Shown here: piece by piece, positions 25,419-33,816 of the stretch
How the letters are laid out: every line of letters starts with the position of its first letter
Numbering within the stretch: the stretch's first letter is position 1
DNA from: JBGSMF01 sp964651475
GTDB taxonomy: Bacteria > Chloroflexota > Anaerolineae > Fen-1058
Assembly (NCBI GenBank): GCA_964651475.1
Contig: CAZYXV010000018.1
Location: 21,480 to 85,479 of the forward strand
Length of the DNA stretch: 64,000 nucleotides
Direction: 5' to 3'
The notes under the pieces: model-generated
The model's database searches: none
What the model was told of the DNA's origin: nothing
The model's input: the letters and a program-made list of their open reading frames with translations, nothing else
Program-made: the position numbers and the translations under genes

Positions 25419-26614
25419 ACTTTGCGCGTTCCACCTAACATGAGGGCCGCCAGTCGAGCATAAGCACGGGCGGCGGCAGAAACCTGATCCAGAGTAATAT
25501 GCTCGTCGGCAGTGTGCGCCAGCCGGTCATCGCCTGGGCCAAGTCCCACGGTGGGAATGCCTGCCACGCCAGCCGTGTACACGCCATCGGTGGAAAATGC
25601 CCATTTACCAATCTTGGGACGGACCCCCAATTCATCGCGCACGGCCTGTACTGCGGCCTGTACCAGTGGATGAGACTCTTCCGTCACCCAGGCAGGAAAG
25701 ACATTGCGCACGCGGCTCACATAGCCATTATAACTGGTTGCTTCGTAATATGTCACTCCTACCTCGGCGCGCACACCCTCGCGGGCGATAATGCTTTGCA
25801 ACTCGGTTATGGCGCGGCCTTCCGTCTCACCTAACGTCAGGCGTCGGTCTACGATAAAACGGCATATATCCGGCACGGCATTGCGCGACCCGGCCTGGCT
25901 TTCTATGTGCGTAATGGCCAGGGTGCCGCTGCCCAGAAAACGGTCGTGGGCCAGATTGCCAGCGAGCAGTTCTACCCCAAAAATCACCCGCACAGCATTG
26001 TAAATCGCATTGTCTCCCGCTTCAGGTTGGCTGGCGTGGCAGGTGCGTCCGTGAGTGCTCACCTCCAGTTCTATCCGGCCCCGCTGGCCGCGCGTCACGT
26101 GTAAATTGCTTGGCTCACACAACACCACCCAGTCTGGCGAGATGCCTTCTTCTTCAATCATCACACGCGCGCCCAGACCTTCGCATGGCTCTTCCTGAAC
26201 AACACAAGCCAGGAGCACATCGCCGTACAATGGAACACGCCTGTCTATCAAAAGCTTGGCGGCGTACACCATCGCCGCCAGGGAACCTTTCATGTCGCAC
26301 GCCCCCAGGCCATACAATTTACCATCTTCCACTTCTGCGCCCAGCGGGTCGTGCGTCCAGGTGGAAGGATCTGATATTCCGACTGTATCCATATGTCCGT
26401 CGAACAGCAATGTCGGCCCTCGCCCAGCCCCACGAATACGAGCGATGACATTGCCGATACGATCAATGGCAACATCTTGTATACCCACCGCTCTCATCTC
26501 GTCTGCAATGCGCGCCGCCACCGCTTGCTCGTGGCAAGATACACTGGGCGTGCGCACCAAGTCACGCAGGAACTGGGTCAAGTTAACCTGATCAGTTGCA
26601 GATATATCAAACAT
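25415..26614 (-). CDS. M20 family peptidase/deacylase (YgeY/ArgE-like)
   Basis: The 399-residue protein has M20A features: DLVRTPSVSCHE, the metal ligands in LLFDGHMDTVG (His, Asp), LYGLGACDMKGSLAAMVYAA, the VQEEPCEGLG glutamates, and STDGVYTAGVAGIPTVGLGPGD. It resembles the YgeY branch (putative selenium-metabolism hydrolase) as well as acetylornithine deacetylase and DapE. It should be a cytosolic zinc hydrolase of N-acyl amino acids or dipeptides. No selenium or arginine genes are beside it. It follows the polyprenyl sugar transferase gene by 10 bases. Confidence 0.82.
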   Translation of the reverse strand: MFDISATDQVNLTQFLRDLVRTPSVSCHEQAVAARIADEMRAVGIQDVAIDRIGNVIARIRGAGRGPTLLFDGHMDTVGISDPSTWTHDPLGAEVEDGKLYGLGACDMKGSLAAMVYAAKLLIDRRVPLYGDVLLACVVQEEPCEGLGARVMIEEEGISPDWVVLCEPSNLHVTRGQRGRIELEVSTHGRTCHASQPEAGDNAIYNAVRVIFGVELLAGNLAHDRFLGSGTLAITHIESQAGSRNAVPDICRFIVDRRLTLGETEGRAITELQSIIAREGVRAEVGVTYYEATSYNGYVSRVRNVFPAWVTEESHPLVQAAVQAVRDELGVRPKIGKWAFSTDGVYTAGVAGIPTVGLGPGDDRLAHTADEHITLDQVSAAARAYARLAALMLGGTRKV

Positions 26615-26624
26615 GTCGCCATCC

Positions 26625-28115
26625 CTAATACGCCCCCCGGCACAACAAAACTACCGGGATTGTTTTTAGCAGAATTTTGATGTCCAGTCCAACACTCCAA
26701 TTTTCGGCATACCAGATATCTAACAACGCCATCTCATCGAACGATACGTCACTGCGGCCTGAAATCTGCCACATTCCAGTAAGGCCAGGTGTCACCGATA
26801 ATTTTTGACGGTGCCAGGGCTGATATTGTTCGACTTCGGATGGCAACGGAGGGCGGGGACCGACCCAGCTCATCTCGCCGCGAAATATGTTTACCAGTTG
26901 CGGCAACTCGTCTATGCTGGTACGGCGCAAAAAGCGCCCCACCCGTGTGCAGCGAGGGTCGTCGCGAATCTTAAATAGAGGGCCATCCGCTTCGTTCAGA
27001 TGGTGCAGGGCGTGCTGCTCTTCTTCGGCGTTTTGCCGCATGGAGCGGAATTTGTAACACGTGAACAGCTTCCCCCCCTGGCCCACCCGCGTCTGCCTGA
27101 AAATAACCGGACCGGGGCTATCGAGCTTGATAGCCAACGCCGCAATGCCCATCACCGGCAAAGCCAGGATAGAAAACACCGCGCTTAGAATCAAATCCAT
27201 GGCGCGCTTGACCAACAAGCTGCCGCCACGAATCGCCGCCGGGCGCATACCAATGAGCGGAATACCCAGGCTATCGTCCACCTCGACGCGGCTTAGCGTG
27301 AGCTGAAACAAATCCGGCACCAATCTCGCGCGCACGCCCCTCCGCTCGGCCTGATCCACCAGGCTCGTAATCTTGTGATGATACATCCACGGCAACGTGA
27401 TAATCACTTCTGAAACATTTTCGGATTTCAACACGGCGGGCAGGTTATCCAGTCCACCCAATGCCTTGAACCGCCCGAGGTCAGTCGTGCCCCTTTGCTC
27501 GTCATCATCCAGGAACCCCACCACCTGGTAGCCCAATTCAGGGCGAGCGGCAATCGTGCGCATCACCGTGCGCCCCACTTCGCCGGCACCCACCACCACC
27601 ACCCGATCAACTCCCAAGCCGCGCGCCCGCATACGCGCCGTGACCAGATCCAACGACAAGCGAGATACACCCATCAAGAAAATGACCAGGATACCATCAT
27701 ACAAAAAAATCAGGCGAGAGTAGAACACTGGCGTGTACACGTACGCAATGGTAACCATGACGACGATGGCCGTCGTGGAGCCATTCACCACAGCGTACAT
27801 CGTGTCGAGCCACGAGCGCCCGCGCCGCGCGTCGTACACACCGCACAAGCGAAACGAGATGAGCAGTAACCCCGTCAACACTGCCATGTAAGGCAAATAA
27901 TCGGCTAATGGCGTGTTAGAGGATGGGTCAAGCACAGGCCGAAACCACTGCAAGTTATAACGGACAATATAGGCCAGCACAAAGGCCAGGTTGACCAATA
28001 TCGCATCGCCAAGAACCAACGCAGCCTTGCGCCAGACGTGCGCCACCTGGCGCCCGCCGTTCTGCGCTATGCTGTGGTTGTTCGAGACTGTTTTCTCGTC
28101 GCGCGAATCTTTCAC
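26625..28115 (-). CDS. Polyprenyl-phosphate sugar-1-phosphate transferase (WcaJ/WbaP-like)
   Basis: The 496-residue membrane protein starts glycan synthesis by moving a sugar-1-phosphate to undecaprenyl phosphate. Several N-terminal helices (from about residue 25, LVLGDAILVNLAFVLAYIVRY) are followed by a Rossmann-like CoA_binding_3 domain (VVVVGAGEVGRTVMRTI). The catalytic C-terminal domain has KRAMDLILSAVFSI, IFRQTRVGQGGKLFTCYKFRSM, RRTSIDELPQLVNI, SWVGPRPPLPSEV and LTGMWQISGRSD. The GTG at 28115 overlaps the upstream glycosyltransferase stop (GTGA), so I prefer it over a longer start. The sugar is not determined. Confidence 0.92.
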   Translation of the reverse strand: MKDSRDEKTVSNNHSIAQNGGRQVAHVWRKAALVLGDAILVNLAFVLAYIVRYNLQWFRPVLDPSSNTPLADYLPYMAVLTGLLLISFRLCGVYDARRGRSWLDTMYAVVNGSTTAIVVMVTIAYVYTPVFYSRLIFLYDGILVIFLMGVSRLSLDLVTARMRARGLGVDRVVVVGAGEVGRTVMRTIAARPELGYQVVGFLDDDEQRGTTDLGRFKALGGLDNLPAVLKSENVSEVIITLPWMYHHKITSLVDQAERRGVRARLVPDLFQLTLSRVEVDDSLGIPLIGMRPAAIRGGSLLVKRAMDLILSAVFSILALPVMGIAALAIKLDSPGPVIFRQTRVGQGGKLFTCYKFRSMRQNAEEEQHALHHLNEADGPLFKIRDDPRCTRVGRFLRRTSIDELPQLVNIFRGEMSWVGPRPPLPSEVEQYQPWHRQKLSVTPGLTGMWQISGRSDVSFDEMALLDIWYAENWSVGLDIKILLKTIPVVLLCRGAY

Positions 28116-29263
28116 GGGATGCTCTTCAAAACGTTGCGATACGCAGACATAGTTTGCTGCGCCGTGCGTTCCCACCTGAATTCGGCCGCGTGCGCTTTGC
28201 CGGCCTCGCTCAATTGACGGCGCAAATCCACATTGGCTAAAAGTTGCCGCATGGCCGCAGCCAATTCATCCGTGCTCTCTGGCGAAACAAGTAGTCCGGC
28301 ATCGCCCGCCGCCTGGGGCAAAGACGATACATTCGACGTAATCACAGGCGCGCCGCAAGCCATCGCCTCCAGCACTGGCATTCCAAAGCCTTCGTACAGG
28401 CTGGGATAAACAAACAATGCAGCCGCATTGTACCACAACGGCAACTCGTGCGCTGGGGTGTAACCGGCAAACGTCACACGCTCTTGTAAATTCAATCGCT
28501 CGACGGCAGCGTAAATCTCGTCGTAAAGCCAGCCGTTGCCGCCCACACAGACAAGTTGCAAGGTTGGACATGGAAGGTCAAAAGCTAAAAGTTGAGCAAA
28601 CGCTTTTAACAATGCCAGGTGATTTTTGCGCGGCTCGAGCGTGCCGACGTGCAAGATAAAGGTGTCGGGCAAGTTACGCTCGCGACGAAATGCCTCCACC
28701 TGATCTTGCGGCAATGTGCAAAAAGCAGCATCCACACCAGGCAACGCCACGTCAACGCGCTCCGCCGGCACGCCGTACAAACGCATCACGGCGCGGCGCG
28801 TGCTTTCCGAAATGGCAATCACCCGGCTGGCGGTCTGGCACGAAAGGCGAGTGAACAATCGCAGATAGGCAGCATTGGCACCCTGGAACCAGGCCGGGAA
28901 ATACGCAAAACTCAAATCATAAACAGTGACAACAGTAGGACATTGACGAATCACTGGTAAAACAAATGCCAGGCCGTGCAACAACTCTAAATCTTCCAGC
29001 CTGGCCCATAGAGGCTGGGCTAACTGTTCCCACACAATACGCGCCAGCGGGCGATGGGTGGGCCAGGCTGTAACGCGGACTCGCGCTTTTTCAGCCGGGA
29101 GCCGCGCCTGCCGATTGGCAAAAATTATAAATTCTACTTGGTCGCTAAACGCCGGCAGGTAGTGTACAAGACGATCAATATACTGATGAATGCCAGCACT
29201 GCGATACGAGGCCGCACCAGATAGCAATTGCGCATTGAGGCCAACAAGCGGGCGAGCGTTCAT
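28112..29263 (-). CDS. GT4 family glycosyltransferase
   Basis: The 383-residue GT-B enzyme has an N-terminal acceptor domain (GLNAQLLSGAASYRSAGIHQYIDRL) and a donor domain with HVGTLEPRKN, AALFVYPSLYEGFGMPVLEAMACGAPVI (the EGFG/EX7E motif) and SLPQAAGDAGLLV. It resembles mannosyl/rhamnosyl transferases of polysaccharide clusters. The ATG at 29263 is chosen because the longer frame would overlap the upstream gene. A TGGTATAAT lies six bases before the ATG, suggesting a leaderless transcript as well as read-through. It is translationally coupled to the sugar transferase downstream. Confidence 0.9.
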   Translation of the reverse strand: MNARPLVGLNAQLLSGAASYRSAGIHQYIDRLVHYLPAFSDQVEFIIFANRQARLPAEKARVRVTAWPTHRPLARIVWEQLAQPLWARLEDLELLHGLAFVLPVIRQCPTVVTVYDLSFAYFPAWFQGANAAYLRLFTRLSCQTASRVIAISESTRRAVMRLYGVPAERVDVALPGVDAAFCTLPQDQVEAFRRERNLPDTFILHVGTLEPRKNHLALLKAFAQLLAFDLPCPTLQLVCVGGNGWLYDEIYAAVERLNLQERVTFAGYTPAHELPLWYNAAALFVYPSLYEGFGMPVLEAMACGAPVITSNVSSLPQAAGDAGLLVSPESTDELAAAMRQLLANVDLRRQLSEAGKAHAAEFRWERTAQQTMSAYRNVLKSIP

Positions 29264-29269
29264 ACCGCG

Positions 29270-29278
29270 ATTATACCA
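29270..29278 (-). promoter_or_regulatory. Extended -10 promoter element (TGGTATAAT) next to a start codon
   Basis: On the minus strand TGG-TATAAT ends six bases before the ATG at 29263, so transcription would begin at or beside the start codon. No good -35 is seen (ATGTCC at 17-base spacing). No Shine-Dalgarno is present, in keeping with a leaderless message. Confidence 0.45.
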
Positions 29279-29283
29279 GGATT

Positions 29284-30396
29284 TTACGGTTTGGACATTA
29301 TCTCTCGATAGACTTGAACCGTGTCGGTGGCAATTTTGGCCTGGCTGTAGAAGCTTTTCACGCGCTGTCGCCCACGCCGGGATAGATCGGCCCACAAGTC
29401 TTGGTCACACTGCAGGCGAACCAAGCAATCCCTTAACGTCTCTATGTTATCTTCTGGGAAAATTAGCCCCGACTGGTTAATCACGTGCGGGATCTCGCCG
29501 CACGTCGAGCCGACGACGGGCACGCCGCACGCCATCGCTTCGACGAGCACGCGCCCGAATTGCTCTTTCCAATTTTCACGGGTTCGAGAAGGCAACACAA
29601 GCACGTCCAGGCCAGAATAATACGCCGGCATCTGCGTAGACGGAATTGGCGCATCAAAAATCACATGCCCGGCAATCCCCAGCTCTTGCGCCAGACGCGC
29701 CAACGCTCCACGCTCCGGCCCACTGCCCAGAATATACAGCCGCCAAAGACCTGGCAGCCCGGCCACCGCACGCAGCAGCACATCCACGCCCTTTTCTCGA
29801 ACCAGCCGTCCGACGTAGCCGATGGATATTCCCTGCCCGGCGTCTCTTGCGCCGCGCCTGGGCTGAAAGATATCCGGGTCAACCCCGAATTGCGGAACGA
29901 TTTTGAGCGGCCCTCTATAACCTTTGGCGCGCCACACGTGCATTGCCTCCCGGTTGCCCAGCAGGGCATACGCCGCCCGGCCCAACACATATCGTTCCAT
30001 CCAGTTAAATGGAAAAGGATACTGCCGTTCGAGATTCTGCCAGGTAAAGAACAAGACGCGCGCTCCTGCCCGGCGCGCCAACCACGTAGCCTGAAACGTC
30101 GCCAGGTTGTATGGCTCCTCATCCACGTGGACGATATCCGGGCGAGCCTGGTTGATCTCGGCCCCCAGCGTGGGGTAAAAGTGAAGATGAAAATGCCCAT
30201 TCAGCCCCATAGGAATAGTTCGCAGCGTGTAACCGTGCACGTGAGCGCGTTCCAACTCTAGCGTTCCGCGCTCGTCCCGCCAGGCAGGTGGAACCAAAAC
30301 GGTCAATTCGACGTCACAGTGCAGGGCCATTTCTTCCAGTTTGCGCTGGTAGGCGCCAACCAAACAAGCTTTGGAGATCATTAACACCTTGATCAA
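29284..30396 (-). CDS. GT4 family glycosyltransferase
   Basis: The 370-residue GT-B enzyme starts MIKVLMISKACLVGAYQRKLEEM, has DIVHVDEEPYNLATFQ in the acceptor domain, IGYVGRLVREKGVDVLLRA at the start of the donor domain, and ENWKEQFGRVLVEAMACGVPVVGSTCGEIPHVI as the EX7E region. The sequence VDEEPYN recalls WsaF/GumH-like enzymes, but the substrate cannot be named. It is the first gene of a minus-strand run of two glycosyltransferases and a polyprenyl sugar transferase, divergent from the LysM genes. Confidence 0.9.
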   Translation of the reverse strand: MIKVLMISKACLVGAYQRKLEEMALHCDVELTVLVPPAWRDERGTLELERAHVHGYTLRTIPMGLNGHFHLHFYPTLGAEINQARPDIVHVDEEPYNLATFQATWLARRAGARVLFFTWQNLERQYPFPFNWMERYVLGRAAYALLGNREAMHVWRAKGYRGPLKIVPQFGVDPDIFQPRRGARDAGQGISIGYVGRLVREKGVDVLLRAVAGLPGLWRLYILGSGPERGALARLAQELGIAGHVIFDAPIPSTQMPAYYSGLDVLVLPSRTRENWKEQFGRVLVEAMACGVPVVGSTCGEIPHVINQSGLIFPEDNIETLRDCLVRLQCDQDLWADLSRRGRQRVKSFYSQAKIATDTVQVYREIMSKP

Positions 30397-30466
30397 GCGC
30401 CCTCCTGTTTTAGCATAATTCTAGGCAATTCAGGCCGCATTCGCACCAACGGGTTACCAGACTTGT

Positions 30467-30494
30467 TTGACAGTCAATTCCATTGTGGTATAAT
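30467..30494 (+). promoter_or_regulatory. Strong consensus promoter for the LysM surface-protein genes
   Basis: TTGACA (30467-30472) and TATAAT (30489-30494) are both perfect, 16 bases apart, with an extended -10 TGG. The expected start near 30501 gives a leader of about 190 bases before the gene at 30691. In that leader CATCGC (30564-30569) can pair with GCGATG (30592-30597); I recognise no known riboswitch. Confidence 0.85.
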
Positions 30495-30690
30495 TTGCCA
30501 AGTTACGCAAGTTAAGAATTTTGCACACATACACTACCCGGTTGCCTGATGGCTTACTATGGGCATCGCATGGTCCCCTTTTACCCAGTCGGCGATGTTT
30601 CTCTGCCAGCAGTATTTCCCTAACCCCTGCCTACTTATGTGTTGTGTGTACGCTTAAACAAGAAAAAGCTCGTGCTTTATCAGGAGGATT

Positions 30691-32307
30691 ATGATGCGTT
30701 TGCAAACCTGGTTGGGACTGGCAATTGTTGCCGCGATTATAACCGGGCTGTTACCAGCCTGGGCGTTTGCCGCCCCTCCCGCCCAAGAAGAAATCGGACC
30801 AAATTTGCTGGTGGACGGCAACTTTGAGTCTCCCCCTGTGATACAAGATGGCGTCGGGGAGGTACAGGTCGCGCCTGGTTGGAGGGCGTGGTACCTTGAC
30901 GTGCCGCCCTCTTACGTCGTTCCTCCTCCGTCGTGCTATAACGCCAACGGCGGAAAAAGAGATAATGGCTGTTACTGGATGCGGCCCGAGTTCCGTGATA
31001 CTATCAGACAATCGCACAGCAACCGAGTACACGGCGGGGATCGCTCCCAGAAATATTTTTCCTTCGGACGCATGCACGAGGGCGGATTGTATCAACAAGT
31101 TAACAACGTCCCCGCCGGCGCCAAACTCCGCTTTTCCATTTACATCCAGGCGTGGATGTGTAGCGATGCTTCATCTGGCAAATGCAACGACGGGCGAATT
31201 TCGGATGCACCCGCAGACATGCACCTGCGTGTTGGCATTGATCCAACTGGGGGAACTAACCCCTTCGGGCCCAACATCGTATGGTCGGGTGAAGTGGCTG
31301 CCTGGGATCAATGGGTACGCTTCCAGGTAGAAGCGATTGCCCAATCCTCCACTGTGACAGTATTCACCCATTCGCGCCCCGAGTGGGATTGGGCGCGTAT
31401 GAACAATGATGTTTACCTAGACGATGCCGAACTTGTCACGGTGGGACCCATTCCCACCCCGACCCCCGAAGCCGCGGCCGTGCAGCCTGCGGCTGACAAC
31501 CAACCCCAGGTCCAACCCCAAGCGCAGGTACAACCTATCACCAAGGCCAACGGCACGACGGTGCACCAGGTTAGTTCTGGCGATACGTTGCTGGGCATTG
31601 CGCTGGCGTATGGGGTCACGGTGGATGAAGTCGTGGCATGGAATCGCCTCAATCCGGGCGATTTTTTGCAAATCGACCAGGAGCTTGTCGTCAAAGCGCC
31701 TGCGGGGTGGGTCGCCCCTGTTCAGGCCGCCGCCAATCCACCTGCCGCAGCAGCGCAGTCCACGCCGGCCGCCCCAGCAGCGCCCACGCCCGCGCCGCAG
31801 CCTCAAGCTGTAGCCAATGCTCCAACCTCGCCGGCTGGCTTGTGCGTGGTGGCGTTTGACGACCAGAACATGAACTCGCTCTACGAAGACAAAGAAGGCC
31901 TGGTGGCCCAGACTCAATTTGATGTGTTGAGCAGCGACGCTGTCATCAAATCGTATACCACCGATGGCAGCAGTGAACCTTATTGCTTCTTTGATTTGAA
32001 CCCCGGCACCTACATAGTTTCGGCCAGGCTTGCCAGCGGGTATAAAGCCACATCCGTAGAAAAGACCGGTGTATCGCTTGCTGCGGGACAGACCGTTAAC
32101 GTCGCTTTCGGCAGCATCAGCACCGGCAAACAGCCGGCCAGCAAAGCCGGAGATAAGGCGGCCGCACCCGTGTCAGCCGCTAGCCAGGCTCAACAATCCT
32201 CACCCAACATATTTACGCGCATGGGAGGGTTCCTGGTGGGCGCAAGCGGCATCATCGTACTTGGGTTGGCAATTGTGGTCGGCCTGGCAATGTCTCGCCG
32301 CCGCTAA
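30691..32307 (+). CDS. LysM-containing surface protein with C-terminal membrane tail (paralogue 1)
   Basis: This 538-residue protein has a signal peptide (LGLAIVAAIITGLLPAWAFAAPPA). A jelly-roll, carbohydrate-binding-like region of about 220 residues (NLLVDGNFESPP to VYLDDAELV) and a Pro/Gln-rich linker follow. A LysM domain (VHQVSSGDTLLGIALAYGVT, about 290-335), a second Ala/Pro linker, an SdrD/B-type fold (CVVAFDDQNMNSLYEDKEG) and a C-terminal helix plus SRRR complete it. It should be exported, bind peptidoglycan or chitin-like glycan and stay anchored at the C-terminus. AGGAGG (30682-30687) suits the second ATG (30694) slightly better. A paralogue lies 15 bases downstream. Confidence 0.85.
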   Translation: MMRLQTWLGLAIVAAIITGLLPAWAFAAPPAQEEIGPNLLVDGNFESPPVIQDGVGEVQVAPGWRAWYLDVPPSYVVPPPSCYNANGGKRDNGCYWMRPEFRDTIRQSHSNRVHGGDRSQKYFSFGRMHEGGLYQQVNNVPAGAKLRFSIYIQAWMCSDASSGKCNDGRISDAPADMHLRVGIDPTGGTNPFGPNIVWSGEVAAWDQWVRFQVEAIAQSSTVTVFTHSRPEWDWARMNNDVYLDDAELVTVGPIPTPTPEAAAVQPAADNQPQVQPQAQVQPITKANGTTVHQVSSGDTLLGIALAYGVTVDEVVAWNRLNPGDFLQIDQELVVKAPAGWVAPVQAAANPPAAAAQSTPAAPAAPTPAPQPQAVANAPTSPAGLCVVAFDDQNMNSLYEDKEGLVAQTQFDVLSSDAVIKSYTTDGSSEPYCFFDLNPGTYIVSARLASGYKATSVEKTGVSLAAGQTVNVAFGSISTGKQPASKAGDKAAAPVSAASQAQQSSPNIFTRMGGFLVGASGIIVLGLAIVVGLAMSRRR

Positions 32308-32322
32308 GAGAGGTTTGAACCG

Positions 32323-33726
32323 ATGCGCAAGTATGTAAGCCTGATCATAGCCAGTACATTGCTCGCCATCGCGCTCGTTCCGGGGCAAATCGCTCAGGCC
32401 ACGCCCTCTTTCCAGGGCAGCATTTCTTTGCAAAACGCCGGTTTCGAGGGAGGCACCACCTCTGGGTGGTCGTGGTGGTCCAAGGCTGAAGAAATTGTCA
32501 GGATTGGCAAAGATATTGACCTGAACAACTCTTGGTATACCCCACAATATGTTCCTAACAATCAAGGGATTCGCGTCCACGGCGGCGGTCAGTCCATTGA
32601 GATTAACAACGAGTACCGCAAGTGGCGAGGTGGGGTGTACCAAACGGTGAGCGCCGCGCCGGGCACTAGAATCGTCTTTAAAGTTTGGGCGCAGGGCTAT
32701 ACCAGCTCGGGCGAACTGATGCGGGTGCGCGCCGGCATTGACCCCAATGGAGGCACGAGCAACGGCGCAGTGACCTGGTCAGGCACCGCGTCGGTAGGCG
32801 AATCGTATATCCAACTCGTCTCACCCGAAGTCACAGTTGGCAGCGGCGGCAAGGCCACCGTCTTTACGTGGGCCGAAACGCCCAGCCCAGCCAATAAAAC
32901 AGCGGTTTTTTTCGACGACGCGGCGGTCGAGATTACAGGGCAGGCGCAAGCTCAAGCCACCACACCAGCGCAGCCCGTCCAACCCACATCGCCGCCAGTG
33001 GTGGCGCAGCCTATCAAAACGGCTCAACCACAGCCCGATGGCTCGCTTGTCTACACCGTTCAATCCGGCGATACGCTGGGCGCAATTGCGATGGCCTACG
33101 GCACTACCGTTGACAGTATTATGCAGCTCAACGGCCTGTCGAGCACCATCATCTCGGTTGGACAACGCCTGACCATCCGGGGAGCAACGGTGCCGCCTAC
33201 AGCCACCACTCCGCCCACCCTGGCCGCGCCACCCACGCTGGAGGCAACACCGGTTCCGCCCACTGGCCAGATTTGCATCAAAGCCTATAACGATCGGGAC
33301 GGCAATGGATTACCGGGCGGCGTTGGAGAGGACTTGTTGCCAGGCGTCGTGTTTGCCCTATCGAACAGTCAGGGCACGTTGAAGAACTATACCACCGACG
33401 GCCTCAACGAACCTTACTGTTTCCTGGATTTGTTGCCAGACACGTACACAGTCAAGATTGTATCACCCACAGGCTACAGCGCGACTACCCCAGAGGTTTG
33501 GAGCCTGGGGGTAGCAGGTGGGCAAAAGATTGACGTGAGTTTTGGCGCCAGACGCGGCGGTGCAGCGCCTACCGACGCCCCCACGGCCTCCCCATCGAGC
33601 AGTGGTGGGGGGGGAGGCTCTTCGTTTCTGGGCAGTGTCGGACGCATCATCCTGGGCGGCCTGGCCGTGATTGTGCTGATTGGCCTGGGCGCGGCCGGGA
33701 TGTATTTTGTCGCAATGCGGCGCTGA
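32323..33726 (+). CDS. LysM-containing surface protein with C-terminal membrane tail (paralogue 2)
   Basis: The 467-residue paralogue of the previous gene has the same order: signal peptide, jelly-roll region (SLQNAGFEGGTTSGWSWW to VFFDDAAVEI), Pro/Gln linker, LysM (VYTVQSGDTLGAIAMAYGTT), Pro/Thr linker, SdrD/B-like domain (CIKAYNDRDGNGLPGGVGEDLLPGV), a Gly/Ser-rich stretch and a final helix ending FVAMRR. The shared plan suggests a two-component surface layer or anchor. A strong hairpin follows the stop codon. Confidence 0.85.
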   Translation: MRKYVSLIIASTLLAIALVPGQIAQATPSFQGSISLQNAGFEGGTTSGWSWWSKAEEIVRIGKDIDLNNSWYTPQYVPNNQGIRVHGGGQSIEINNEYRKWRGGVYQTVSAAPGTRIVFKVWAQGYTSSGELMRVRAGIDPNGGTSNGAVTWSGTASVGESYIQLVSPEVTVGSGGKATVFTWAETPSPANKTAVFFDDAAVEITGQAQAQATTPAQPVQPTSPPVVAQPIKTAQPQPDGSLVYTVQSGDTLGAIAMAYGTTVDSIMQLNGLSSTIISVGQRLTIRGATVPPTATTPPTLAAPPTLEATPVPPTGQICIKAYNDRDGNGLPGGVGEDLLPGVVFALSNSQGTLKNYTTDGLNEPYCFLDLLPDTYTVKIVSPTGYSATTPEVWSLGVAGGQKIDVSFGARRGGAAPTDAPTASPSSSGGGGGSSFLGSVGRIILGGLAVIVLIGLGAAGMYFVAMRR

Positions 33727-33750
33727 GTTGCACGCCATTCAAATCTGATA

Positions 33751-33803
33751 GAAACCCGTTTTCTGCTCACCCCTGCGGGGTGCACAGCAAGAAAACGGGT
33801 TTC
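33751..33803 (+). terminator. Strong hairpin terminator after the LysM genes
   Basis: GAAACCCGTTTTCT (33751-33764) pairs perfectly with AGAAAACGGGTTTC (33790-33803), and the loop holds a second hairpin (CACCC/GGGTG). It lacks a long T tract but is the strongest hairpin in this interval and separates the LysM genes from the GT39-like gene. Confidence 0.7.
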
Positions 33804-33816
33804 TGCGTAATGACCG

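Noticed and set aside
29264..29395. Longer start for the GT4 gene ending at 28112
   Set aside because: It would overlap the upstream glycosyltransferase gene by more than 100 bases and add residues that do not fit the GT4 N-terminus.
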